Source: RGIG8748 sp045539515
Lineage (GTDB): Bacteria; Bacillota; Clostridia; UMGS1810
Assembly (NCBI GenBank): GCA_045539515.1
Contig: JAZQFN010000029.1
Span: 1-9,155 of the forward strand
Length of the DNA: 9,155 nt
Reading direction: 5' to 3'
Part shown: positions 1 through 6,905 of the stretch, in pieces
Numbering within the stretch: the stretch's first letter is position 1
Layout: each line of letters begins with the position of its first letter
Notes under the pieces: generated by a model
Databases searched by the model: none
What the model saw: only the letters and a program-made list of their open reading frames with translations
What the model was told of the DNA's origin: nothing
Made by a program: the position numbers and the translations under genes

Positions 1-46
1 TGTAAAATAGCGGCTTTTGGCATTTATGACAAAAGCTACAGAAATG

Positions 47-101
47 AAAAAAGCTCATTAGTAATGATGTAATATTTCTTACTAATGAGCATAATTTTTT
101 T
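47..101 (-). terminator. Rho-independent terminator of the minus-strand operon, possibly bidirectional
   Basis: A perfect 12-bp inverted repeat, GCTCATTAGTAA (53-64) and TTACTAATGAGC (79-90), encloses a 14-nt loop. On the minus strand the stem is followed at once by six T (complement of A47-A52), the classic intrinsic terminator layout. On the plus strand the stem is followed, after ATAA, by seven T (95-101), so it could also stop transcription entering from the left. It is the first strong terminator after the decarboxylase-family gene, about 240 nt past its stop, and probably ends the four-gene operon. Confidence 0.8.
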
Positions 102-333
102 ATATTCACTTTGCGGTGCGTTCTTTTTCGACAGTCTGAAACATCTGGAAAACAGATGTTTTTCAACATTTATGGTAATTTTAAATAATTTACAGGATAA
201 TTTATACTCTGTATTCTTTCTTATCCCTGCCTTTTTGCGGTCTGGACTTTTTTTACATTCCCTTCATTATATAATGTATTTTTATGGTTTGGTGTTAAAT
301 TCAGCCCATCGAGGCTTTTTTTGCATTTTAACA
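91..333. other. AT-rich intergenic stretch, no gene recognised
   Basis: This is the space between the stop of the decarboxylase-family gene and the terminator. It is AT-rich and I see no credible gene on either strand: open stretches lack ribosome binding sites and have non-protein-like composition. It holds a hairpin (139-161, listed separately) and a 12-bp palindrome CATTATATAATG (265-276), which has no matching -35 box at a useful distance on either strand. As transcribed from the operon it would be a long 3' untranslated region. Confidence 0.6.
139..161. repeat. Inverted repeat (9-bp stem, 5-nt loop)
   Basis: AAACATCTG (139-147) and CAGATGTTT (153-161) form a perfect 9-bp stem with loop GAAAA. 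On the plus strand the right arm runs into five T (159-163), which looks like a weak terminator. On the minus strand the stem is followed only by TTTC-type sequence. It could be an extra 3' structure of the minus-strand transcript or a secondary terminator. Confidence 0.5.
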
Positions 334-1773
334 TCAAATTCCAAAAGATTCCGTTATGCCTACCACTTCTACAGTGTTCTGAGGGCCAAGTCCTTTTACA
401 ACGCCGTTGGCAGAGAGGATTTTTGATATTTCCAAAAGGTGGCAGTCTTTTATTCTTTCGCCGGGGAGTATTATGGGTATTTCGTCGGGCATACGGTATA
501 TTATGCGTTTGTTTATACGGTCTATTGCCATATCCGCCGTTACAAACTCGCTGGAGGAATTAAAGGCTTTTTCCGGGGTGAGTCTTAAGTCCAGGTCTTC
601 CGGGATGCGGTTATCTATTACATCATTTACAACGGCATTTTTTGCGCTTATATTTTTGGAAAGTGCCGCCAATGCATGGAAAAGCTTCTTGATTTCACTT
701 CCGGAGTTATATATGCTCATAAGGCATATCACATTGCTTTCGCTGGCAGATTCCACTTCTATGTTTGCTTTATTGCGGAGAAAGTCCGCCACCTCGTAGC
801 CGTTCATTTTTGCATGGGAGAAGTTAAGAACTATTCTGGAAGGGTCCATCTCGTATATGGAGTCCGTACCGCTAAGTTCATTTCCCAGCCATCTTATGGC
901 AGTATTTTCGCAGATTACCTTTTTGCATTTTTCTATTTCCAAAAGCATTCTGTCAAAGCGGTCTTCATTTTCAAAAGCATAGTACACGGCATTTTCCAGA
1001 GTACACAAAAGGGCAGGAGAGGCCGATGAGGTCTCATACATTCTTACAATGTCGGTTATCCTCTGAAAGTCAATTTCGGGATCGCTTATATGCAGGAGAG
1101 CTCCGCCGCCAAAGGCTCCAAGGGTCTTGTGTACGCTATGTACGGAAAGGTCAGCTCCAAGCTTTGCCGCAGGAACGGGGAGTTTGGAAGAAAATCCGAA
1201 ATGAGCTCCCAGAGCTTCATCTACAAGGAGCTTTACGCCGTATGAATGACACACCCTTGCAATGGACTTAATGTCCGATACCACTCCGTAATATGTAGGT
1301 GAAGTGAGGATTACTGCCTTTGCATCTCTGTAAGATATTATAGCTCTTTCTATATCCTCGGGGTTAACTCCTCCGCATATGGAGTAATGATAGTTAAAGG
1401 TACGTTTTACATATATAGGTTCAAGTCCTTGTATAATAAGGGCATTAATTACACTTCTGTGGCACTCTCTGTCCACTATTACCCTGTCGCCCGGTCTTAA
1501 GTAGGCACCGAGCATTGCATATATACCGCCGGTTGCACCGTTTCTTAAGTACATACTGCGGCAGGTTTTATATTTTTTGCTTATTTCATCTTCACTTACA
1601 GCGGTAAGTTCTCTTAAGTTAAGGGCATCTCCGTCCTTGGAGGAGCCGTTTAAATCCAACATACTTAAGTTTCTCGCCCTCATGGTTACCTTGCCTTTGT
1701 GGCCCGGTGCATTAAAGGGTATACGCTGTATTTTGGAAAATTTATATAAACCGTCAAATATCGGTGATTTCAC
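334..1773 (-). CDS. PLP-dependent Orn/Lys/Arg decarboxylase family protein
   Basis: The 479-residue protein has the fold-type I layout of the Bacillus SpeA/YaaO group. It shows an N-terminal PGHKG motif (23-27), a phosphate-binding loop region NGATGG (78-83), CHRSV (104-108), TSPTYYG (158-163), the PLP-ring Asp in VDEALGAHFGF (D185) and the probable Schiff-base lysine in SVHKTLGA (K216). The C-terminal domain ends with a recognisable IPIILPGE (432-439). The start is GTG at 1773, which overlaps the coaX stop as GTGA and suggests translational coupling; the upstream AAGGGA is a modest ribosome binding site. Several family-typical positions differ: DEAHG reads DEALG, GST reads GAT, and YPPGIP reads MPDEIP. 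The substrate, if any, cannot be told from sequence. It is last in the operon. The family call is firm; decarboxylase activity is uncertain. Confidence 0.85.
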   Translation of the reverse strand: MKSPIFDGLYKFSKIQRIPFNAPGHKGKVTMRARNLSMLDLNGSSKDGDALNLRELTAVSEDEISKKYKTCRSMYLRNGATGGIYAMLGAYLRPGDRVIVDRECHRSVINALIIQGLEPIYVKRTFNYHYSICGGVNPEDIERAIISYRDAKAVILTSPTYYGVVSDIKSIARVCHSYGVKLLVDEALGAHFGFSSKLPVPAAKLGADLSVHSVHKTLGAFGGGALLHISDPEIDFQRITDIVRMYETSSASPALLCTLENAVYYAFENEDRFDRMLLEIEKCKKVICENTAIRWLGNELSGTDSIYEMDPSRIVLNFSHAKMNGYEVADFLRNKANIEVESASESNVICLMSIYNSGSEIKKLFHALAALSKNISAKNAVVNDVIDNRIPEDLDLRLTPEKAFNSSSEFVTADMAIDRINKRIIYRMPDEIPIILPGERIKDCHLLEISKILSANGVVKGLGPQNTVEVVGITESFGI

Positions 1774-2552
1774 TTATTTTCTTTCCCTTCAGTTTCGTTA
1801 TCGTATATAATCTTGAGTCCTTCCAGAGTGAGTCCGGAGTCTATTGTGTCTATGGTCTTGGCTTCCTTTGCTATCATACGCGCAAGTCCGCCTGTGGCAA
1901 TTACGGTTGCATCCTCACCAAGCTCTGCTTTCATTTTGTTTACTATGTTGTCCACGCTGCCGGCATAGCCGTAGTACATACCCGATTGCATACTTGCTAC
2001 GGTATTTGTACCTATTACGGTGTCGGGCTTTGCTATTTCTATACGTGGGAGCTTTGCAGTTTTCTCCACCAGAGCGTTAAGGCTTATCTTAACACCGGGA
2101 AGAATTACTCCGCCCAGGTATTCCTTGTCTTTGTTAATTGCGCAAAAGGTGGTTGCTGTTCCAAAGTCCACAATTATAAAGGGAGCCTTATACTTTTTTA
2201 TGGCGGCAACAGCGTTTACAAGTCGGTCTGCACCCACTTCCTTGGGGTTGTCCACCTTTACGGCAAGCCCCATCTTTGATGTACTCTTTACTATTATGGG
2301 TTCGGTTCCTATGTACTTACGTACCGCGTGGGTCAGTGAGTACATTATGGGGGGTACCACCGAGGATATAATTGTACCTTCAATTTTGCCTATGTGAATT
2401 TCGTTGTAGGTAAAGAAATTGCGTAAAGTTACGCCTATTTCGTCGCTGGTCTGGTCTTTGTTGGTAGTCATTCGCCAGCTTGCCTTAAGTTCGTTGTTTT
2501 CGCAGGCACCAATGGTTACGTTGGTGTTACCTACATCTATAAGAAGTATCAT
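1770..2552 (-). CDS. coaX: Type III pantothenate kinase (CoaX)
   Basis: CoaX phosphorylates pantothenate with ATP, the first committed step of coenzyme A synthesis, in the cytosol; the type III enzyme usually needs a monovalent cation and escapes CoA feedback. The 260-residue protein has every hallmark of the ASKHA fold: DVGNTN (6-11) for ATP phosphates, GADR (107-110) with D109 the expected catalytic base, DFGTATT (129-135) with D129 at the cation site, GGVILPG (147-153) and ATGG (219-222). Length is normal for the family. I place the start at ATG 2552, which gives the conserved MILLIDVGNTN beginning and has GAGGT just upstream. The in-frame ATG at 2576 would add eight residues and overlap birA. 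The gene lies 7 bp after birA, a common neighbour pair, and overlaps the next gene by 4 bp. Confidence 0.96.
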   Translation of the reverse strand: MILLIDVGNTNVTIGACENNELKASWRMTTNKDQTSDEIGVTLRNFFTYNEIHIGKIEGTIISSVVPPIMYSLTHAVRKYIGTEPIIVKSTSKMGLAVKVDNPKEVGADRLVNAVAAIKKYKAPFIIVDFGTATTFCAINKDKEYLGGVILPGVKISLNALVEKTAKLPRIEIAKPDTVIGTNTVASMQSGMYYGYAGSVDNIVNKMKAELGEDATVIATGGLARMIAKEAKTIDTIDSGLTLEGLKIIYDNETEGKENK

Positions 2553-2559
2553 TTGTACC

Positions 2560-3333
2560 TCATTCCTTTTCTTCATATATTCCTTTTACCGATACTTCTC
2601 CGGAATTTACGGCTATTATTCCTTCCGGAGTCTGCACATTCATAGAGCCGTCCTCATTGATATCGGTACATACGCCCGGTACATCGCCTCTGCCGTCTAT
2701 GTAATGTATGGTAACCTCTTTTCCAAGGTTTGTGCAGTTTTCTTTGTAGTAATGCAGATTTTCCATATAGGTGTAGTATTCCATCGCCTGATATATATTT
2801 TTTATAACAGCCGAGAAAACCTGGTTTTCGTCAAATTCCCGGGCGGAAAGTCCTTTTAAGGATACAGCGTGCTTTAGTTCTTCCGGGAAGCTGTCATTGT
2901 TTACATTGATTCCCACACCGACAAGCACAGCTTTTACTTCACCTTCCGAAACTATGTTTCTGGTGAGTATTCCGCATATTTTTTTGCCGTTGCATACTAT
3001 ATCATTGGGCCATTTAATACAGCATTTTACATACTTTGAAAGTGCTCTGTGAATTCCTGCGGCACATATCGGAGTAATAGCCGTAACCGGCATATCAAAA
3101 GGGGGTGTAAGGCAAAAGGTAAAATACACTCCGCCTTGGGGACTTTCCCATTTTCTGCCGAGCCTTCCGGAACCTTGAGTCTGCCCGGAGCACACCACCG
3201 TAAGCCAGTTTGAAAGGTGGTATTCCCTTATTTTGTCAAAGGTGGATGTAAGCTCTTCAAAGTAAAGTATTTTGCCGGGGTTTTGACCGGATATTTTTAT
3301 GTTTTCTGCTTCTTTGGAAAGTTTATTTGTCAT
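2560..3333 (-). CDS. birA: Biotin--[acetyl-CoA-carboxylase] ligase, monofunctional (BirA)
   Basis: The enzyme makes biotinyl-5'-AMP and attaches biotin to the lysine of carrier domains such as that of acetyl-CoA carboxylase. The 257-residue protein has the catalytic LplA/BirA core: the adenylate-binding loop GQTQGSGRLGRKW (50-62), KWPNDIV (107-113), GKKICGIL (116-123) and GVGINVN (139-145), then a small C-terminal SH3-like domain (about 205-252). There is no N-terminal helix-turn-helix, so it is a group I ligase that should not repress biotin genes. The usual GRGR core of the loop reads GSGR, while the Arg matching E. coli R118 is kept (R57). The start ATG at 3333 lies inside the last codons of the phosphoesterase gene (11-bp overlap) with GGAG four bases upstream, suggesting translational coupling. 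Confidence 0.95.
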   Translation of the reverse strand: MTNKLSKEAENIKISGQNPGKILYFEELTSTFDKIREYHLSNWLTVVCSGQTQGSGRLGRKWESPQGGVYFTFCLTPPFDMPVTAITPICAAGIHRALSKYVKCCIKWPNDIVCNGKKICGILTRNIVSEGEVKAVLVGVGINVNNDSFPEELKHAVSLKGLSAREFDENQVFSAVIKNIYQAMEYYTYMENLHYYKENCTNLGKEVTIHYIDGRGDVPGVCTDINEDGSMNVQTPEGIIAVNSGEVSVKGIYEEKE

Positions 3334-3787
3334 ATTGCTCCAGCTTGGCGTGGATTTCGCCGTTCTTAATTTCCAGTATGCCGTATTTACCCACGGCGGC
3401 AGAACCCGGATTCATTATCACCGTACCGCAATTTTCCTCAAGATGGGCGCTATGGGTGTGACCGTAAAGTATAATGTCAGCCCCCATTTCTCTGCCTTTG
3501 TACGAGAGGGCAAGCAGGGAGGATTTTACGTTGTATTTGTGTCCGTGACACATAAATATCTTCTTTCCTTCCAGCTCAAAGAATCTTTCAAGAGGGTAGG
3601 ATTTGTCAAAAAAATCGTTATTGCCCTTTACGCTTACTATCAGCTTTCTTGGAAACATATCTTCCAGTCTGTGGCAATCGTCACACATATCTCCAAGATG
3701 AAGCACATAGTCGGGGTTAAGCTTTTCTATAAGGCTCACCGCGTAGGATATTGTATTGTGAGTATCGCTGATTACCAGTATTTTCAA
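3323..3787 (-). CDS. YfcE/MJ0936-type metallophosphoesterase
   Basis: This is a small calcineurin-like phosphodiesterase of the YfcE group. These proteins hydrolyse artificial phosphodiesters with a two-metal site; the natural substrate is generally unknown. From the TTG start the protein has 154 residues and shows all metal ligands: DTH (D8, H10), GD (D33), GNND (N56), HGH (H81, H83) and GHTH (H110, H112). I choose TTG at 3787 because it yields the family-typical MKILVISDTHN start and has GGAGGTG nine bases upstream. The alternative GTG codons at 3808 and 3799 lie before or within that ribosome binding site. It is the first gene of the operon, about 50 nt from the predicted transcription start, and overlaps birA by 11 bp. 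Function beyond the family is not evident. Confidence 0.9.
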   Translation of the reverse strand: MKILVISDTHNTISYAVSLIEKLNPDYVLHLGDMCDDCHRLEDMFPRKLIVSVKGNNDFFDKSYPLERFFELEGKKIFMCHGHKYNVKSSLLALSYKGREMGADIILYGHTHSAHLEENCGTVIMNPGSAAVGKYGILEIKNGEIHAKLEQYDK

Positions 3788-3797
3788 GCTACGAAGC

Positions 3798-3804
3798 ACC
3801 TCCG
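3798..3804 (-). promoter_or_regulatory. Ribosome binding site that sets the TTG start of the phosphoesterase gene
   Basis: The minus strand reads GGAGGTG, then nine bases, then TTG (3787). This is a seven-base match to the anti-Shine-Dalgarno sequence at good spacing. It supports the TTG rather than the upstream in-frame GTG codons, one of which overlaps this site. Confidence 0.75.
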
Positions 3805-3845
3805 CCACAACTTAAAACGGCATTTCTTGTGTATTGCACATAGGT

Positions 3846-3874
3846 ATTATACTACATATAGTTTTCAATTGCAA
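3846..3874 (-). promoter_or_regulatory. Sigma-A promoter of the phosphoesterase-birA-coaX-decarboxylase operon
   Basis: On the minus strand, -35 TTGCAA (3874-3869) and -10 TATAAT (3851-3846) are separated by exactly 17 bp. A start six bases after the -10 would be the G at 3839, leaving a leader of about 50 nt before the TTG codon. No riboswitch-sized leader is present. It is back to back with the recD2 promoter, about 84 bp between the two -35 boxes. Confidence 0.8.
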
Positions 3875-3957
3875 CACTTTTGTAATAATTAAGAAATATT
3901 TTTTCGTCGGTTTGCATTAATTTGAATTTGGGTAGCACTTTTCAGCGCCTCCACAAC

Positions 3958-3986
3958 TTGACACTTTTATTTTATAAATGTATAAT
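3958..3986 (+). promoter_or_regulatory. Consensus sigma-A promoter of the recD2 operon
   Basis: TTGACA (3958-3963), a 17-bp AT-rich spacer, and TATAAT (3981-3986): both hexamers match consensus at every position with optimal spacing. The likely transcription start is near 3993, giving a short leader of about 29 nt. No operator-like inverted repeat is visible over the promoter. Confidence 0.9.
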
Positions 3987-4006
3987 AAATATGTATGTAC
4001 TTTTTT

Positions 4007-4017
4007 AAAGGAGGTGG
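4007..4017 (+). promoter_or_regulatory. Strong ribosome binding site of recD2
   Basis: AAAGGAGGTGG is a near-complete match to the anti-Shine-Dalgarno sequence, with GGAGG ending seven bases before ATG 4022. It rules out the upstream in-frame ATG at 3995, which precedes this site and almost coincides with the predicted transcription start. Confidence 0.9.
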
Positions 4018-4021
4018 AACA

Positions 4022-6244
4022 ATGTCCGCAAATGAAACCATATCCGGCGAGGTAGTAGGCATTATATATTCCAATGACGACAATGGCTACAAGGTTATGG
4101 AAATAGAAAACGACGAGGAGAGTTTTATTACTGTCGGATACTTTCATGGTGTAAACGAAGGCGAAGCAGTAAAACTCACCGGCAAATGGACTAACCACCC
4201 CACCTACGGCGAACAGTTTAAAACCGAAGTTTTTGAAAAGGTGCTTCCTGCCACCAAAAGCTCCATATGCCGTTATCTGGCATCCGGCATTATAAAGGGC
4301 ATCAGAGAGTCCACCGCAAAAAAGATTGTGGAAGCCTTTGGCGAGGACAGCCTTACCATATTGGAAAAAGAGCCTGAAAGACTTTCTAAAATTAAAGGTA
4401 TAAGCATTGCCCGGGCTATGAAAATGCATGAGAGCTATATGGGTCAGCTTGGTTCATCCACTTTGGTGATGTTTTTGCAGGACTGCGGAATTTCAGTAAA
4501 AACAGCCGCTAAAATTTACAAGAAGTTTGGCTCTGCTGCCGTTGATATCATAAAATCCAATCCCTACATATTATGTGAGGAGATAGACGGCATAGGCTTT
4601 AAGACGGCAGACGATGTTGCCGGTAAGCTTGGCCTTGATGCCTGCAACCCCAACCGCGTAAGGGCAGGTGTACTCTATACCCTCAAGTACAACACACAGT
4701 TTGGTCACACATATCTCCCCGAGGACATTCTGGTACCTACAGCGTCAAGGCTTCTTGGAGTAGGCGATGATGATGCAAGGGATGCTCTGGAAAGACTTAT
4801 CCGGGATAATCTCTGCAAGGCAGATGAGGAGAATGGGGCAAGGAATATCTACATATATTCTCACTATCTTTGCGAAAAATATGCAGCAAGAAAAATCAGC
4901 GAACTAAACGAGTATAAATACAAAATTAAAACGCGGGATATAGAAAAACAACTTGATATTATAGAAAAGAAGCATAAGCTGAGCTTTGCCGTTCTTCAGC
5001 GTCAGGCGGTTATCAGCACTATGCAAAATGGTGTAGTTGTTATAACCGGCGGACCCGGTACGGGCAAAACTACCATTATAAATGCAATTATCGATATTAT
5101 GCATTCCAACGGACTCACGGTTTCTTTGGCGGCACCTACAGGCAGAGCCGCAAAGCGTATGAGTCAGGTTTGCTCCTTGGAAGCAAAGACCATTCACAGA
5201 CTTCTTGAGGCAACCTTTCGTGGAGATGACGAAGAAACAGAGTTCAATGTTAATGAGGATTGCCCCATAGAATCCGATGTGGTAATCGTAGATGAGATGT
5301 CTATGGTGGATATCGTGCTGGCTTCCAATCTCCTTAAGGCAATTCGCCCCGGCACAAGGCTTGTAATGGTGGGGGATATCAATCAGCTTCCCTCGGTAGG
5401 CCCCGGTAATGTGCTTCGCGATATTATAGAAAGCGGTACAGTAGAGGTTATCCGTCTTACGGAGATTTTCCGTCAGGCAAGGGAGAGCATGATAGTAACC
5501 AATGCACACGGCATCAACGAGGGTAAATACCCCGTACTTAACGTCAGGGATAAAGACTTTTTCTTTGCCGATGTACCTTCTTCGGCTGAAGGAGTTAAGT
5601 ATATTACCTCACTTTGTGCGGAAAGACTCCCCAAGGCATACGGATACGACTCTTTGGATATACAGGTTCTTGCTCCTTCCAAAAAGGGGACTGCAGGAGT
5701 TATTAATCTTAATGAGGCTTTAAGAGAGGTTCTTAATCCTCCTGCCAAGGACAAAAAAGAGCAGGACTTCGGCTACAGACTTTTTCGCGAAGGCGACAAG
5801 GTAATGCAGGTACGCAACAACTATGATATCCGATGGACAAATGTCAACACCACAGAGCTTGGCAACGGAGTATTTAATGGAGATGTTGGGGTTATTACAT
5901 CAATTCGCAAGGAGTTTTCCACCCTTACGGTAATGTACGATGAAAAACAGGTGGTTTATGACTTCAAGGATATATCCGAAGAACTTGAACTTGCTTACTG
6001 TGTCACCATACACAAAAGTCAGGGCAGCGAATTTACGGCAGTTATCATACCTATGTATGAGGCGCCACATATGCTGGTAAACAGAAATCTGCTGTACACG
6101 GGTGTCACAAGAGCAAAGAGTCTTGTGGTACTTGTGGGCAGAGAAAATGTTATATATAATATGGTAGACAACAACCGTGAGGATAAACGTTATTCAGGAT
6201 TGTGTAAGAGGCTAAAAGAAAATGTGGTTGAAATCCTTTTTTAA
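4022..6244 (+). CDS. recD2: RecD2-type ATP-dependent 5'-3' DNA helicase
   Basis: RecD2 is the stand-alone relative of RecD found in bacteria without RecBCD. It unwinds DNA 5' to 3' on single-stranded tails and is linked to DNA repair and replication-fork upkeep. The 740-residue protein has an N-terminal OB-like domain (about 1-75), helix-hairpin-helix segments (KIKGI near 123 and IDGIGFKTADD near 188-198), then SF1B helicase motifs: Walker A GGPGTGKTT (343-351), APTGRAAKRM (371-380), Walker B VDEMSM (423-428), GDINQLPSVGPGNVLRD (451-467), TIHKSQGSEF (662-671) and YTGVTRAKS (692-700). Length and order fit the family and no motif is missing. The start is set by the ribosome binding site at 4007-4017. 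It heads a three-gene operon, with comFC overlapping its end, an arrangement common in Clostridia. Confidence 0.97.
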   Translation: MSANETISGEVVGIIYSNDDNGYKVMEIENDEESFITVGYFHGVNEGEAVKLTGKWTNHPTYGEQFKTEVFEKVLPATKSSICRYLASGIIKGIRESTAKKIVEAFGEDSLTILEKEPERLSKIKGISIARAMKMHESYMGQLGSSTLVMFLQDCGISVKTAAKIYKKFGSAAVDIIKSNPYILCEEIDGIGFKTADDVAGKLGLDACNPNRVRAGVLYTLKYNTQFGHTYLPEDILVPTASRLLGVGDDDARDALERLIRDNLCKADEENGARNIYIYSHYLCEKYAARKISELNEYKYKIKTRDIEKQLDIIEKKHKLSFAVLQRQAVISTMQNGVVVITGGPGTGKTTIINAIIDIMHSNGLTVSLAAPTGRAAKRMSQVCSLEAKTIHRLLEATFRGDDEETEFNVNEDCPIESDVVIVDEMSMVDIVLASNLLKAIRPGTRLVMVGDINQLPSVGPGNVLRDIIESGTVEVIRLTEIFRQARESMIVTNAHGINEGKYPVLNVRDKDFFFADVPSSAEGVKYITSLCAERLPKAYGYDSLDIQVLAPSKKGTAGVINLNEALREVLNPPAKDKKEQDFGYRLFREGDKVMQVRNNYDIRWTNVNTTELGNGVFNGDVGVITSIRKEFSTLTVMYDEKQVVYDFKDISEELELAYCVTIHKSQGSEFTAVIIPMYEAPHMLVNRNLLYTGVTRAKSLVVLVGRENVIYNMVDNNREDKRYSGLCKRLKENVVEILF

Positions 6245-6884
6245 AAAGTTGTGCAGTGCCGCGATAGATCTTATATATCCAAAGCATTGTGTTATTTGCC
6301 GTAAGCATATTTTGGAGTTTACTGAAGTTCCCATATGCACCAAATGTAAATCGCTGAGCTATACCTCAAACTGCGTAAAGGATGACAAGTACGTCTTTGA
6401 TGAGGCAGTGGGTGCTCTTAAATATGAGGATGGTGTCAGGGAAACTATGCGTAAGTATAAGTTTCAGGACATAGGATACTATGCCGGAGCCTATGCTTAT
6501 TTTATGGATAAAGCCACCGAGAACAGGACCTATTTTAGGGAGGCGCTTATTTGCCCTGTGCCTTTGTCTTCGGGAAGAACACGTTCGTACAATCAGACGG
6601 CACTTATTGCCCGTGAACTTGCGGCTATGTGGAACAGTGAATATAACGAAGAGCTTCTTTACAAATCCGAGGAGATTAAACCACTAAGTGGAATGAAGCT
6701 TCCGGAAAGACAGTTTTATATAGAAGGTGCTATAGCCATAAACCCCGAGTACTGCGTAAGCGGAAAGGACATACTTCTTATAGACGATATATACACAAGC
6801 GGTACAACCACCAATGAATGTGCAAGAATTCTTAAAAGCTACGGAGCGCGTAAAGTATATGTGCTTTGCGCTTGCTATGATTAA
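6222..6884 (+). CDS. comFC: ComFC-type phosphoribosyltransferase-fold protein
   Basis: ComF family proteins have a zinc-ribbon N-terminus and a type I phosphoribosyltransferase domain, and in several bacteria are needed for natural transformation; the reaction is not firmly settled. The 220-residue protein has four cysteines in CxxC pairs (C23, C26, C39, C42), a PVPL segment followed by RTRSYNQTALIA (119-130, the usual RGFNQ reads RSYNQ), and a full PRPP-binding loop LLIDDIYTSGTT (185-196). The start ATG at 6222 lies inside recD2 (23-bp overlap). Its ribosome binding site is weak (AGAGG, about ten bases away), so translation probably depends on ribosomes finishing recD2. A TTG at 6228 is a weaker alternative start. 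Shared transcription with recD2 suggests a DNA uptake or repair setting, but no other competence gene is in the window. Confidence 0.9.
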   Translation: MWLKSFFKKLCSAAIDLIYPKHCVICRKHILEFTEVPICTKCKSLSYTSNCVKDDKYVFDEAVGALKYEDGVRETMRKYKFQDIGYYAGAYAYFMDKATENRTYFREALICPVPLSSGRTRSYNQTALIARELAAMWNSEYNEELLYKSEEIKPLSGMKLPERQFYIEGAIAINPEYCVSGKDILLIDDIYTSGTTTNECARILKSYGARKVYVLCACYD

Positions 6885-6905
6885 TAATGTAAAGGAAACA
6901 ACACA

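Noticed and set aside
1..169. Minus-strand open frame from ATG at 169 running off the left edge (56 codons)
   Set aside because: No ribosome binding site, it runs straight through the strong terminator at 47-101, and its composition (many Lys, Cys, Phe) is not protein-like.
265..276. TATAAT within the palindrome CATTATATAATG as a promoter for a small RNA
   Set aside because: No acceptable -35 hexamer at 16-18 bp on either strand; the best minus-strand candidate (TTAACA) is too far away.
303..322. AGCC/GGCT followed by seven T as a plus-strand terminator
   Set aside because: The stem is only 4 bp and no plus-strand gene precedes it; on the minus strand the T-tract is on the wrong side.
85..426. 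Plus-strand open frame of 113 codons
   Set aside because: It overlaps the 3' end of the decarboxylase-family gene on the opposite strand, has no ribosome binding site, and looks like translated AT-rich non-coding DNA.
583..1670. Octamer TCTTAAGT found four times (583, 1495, 1543, 1612) plus ACTTAAGT (1663) in the decarboxylase-family gene
   Set aside because: The four octamers read as TTA-AGA (Leu-Arg) codon pairs on the coding strand, so codon choice explains them better than a regulatory repeat.
2553..2576. Upstream ATG at 2576 as the coaX start
   Set aside because: It overlaps birA, adds eight residues before the conserved MILLIDVGNTN, and includes the GAGGT site used by ATG 2552.
3995..4021. 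Upstream ATG at 3995 as the recD2 start
   Set aside because: It precedes and would translate the ribosome binding site, lies at the predicted transcription start, and adds residues not seen in RecD2 proteins.
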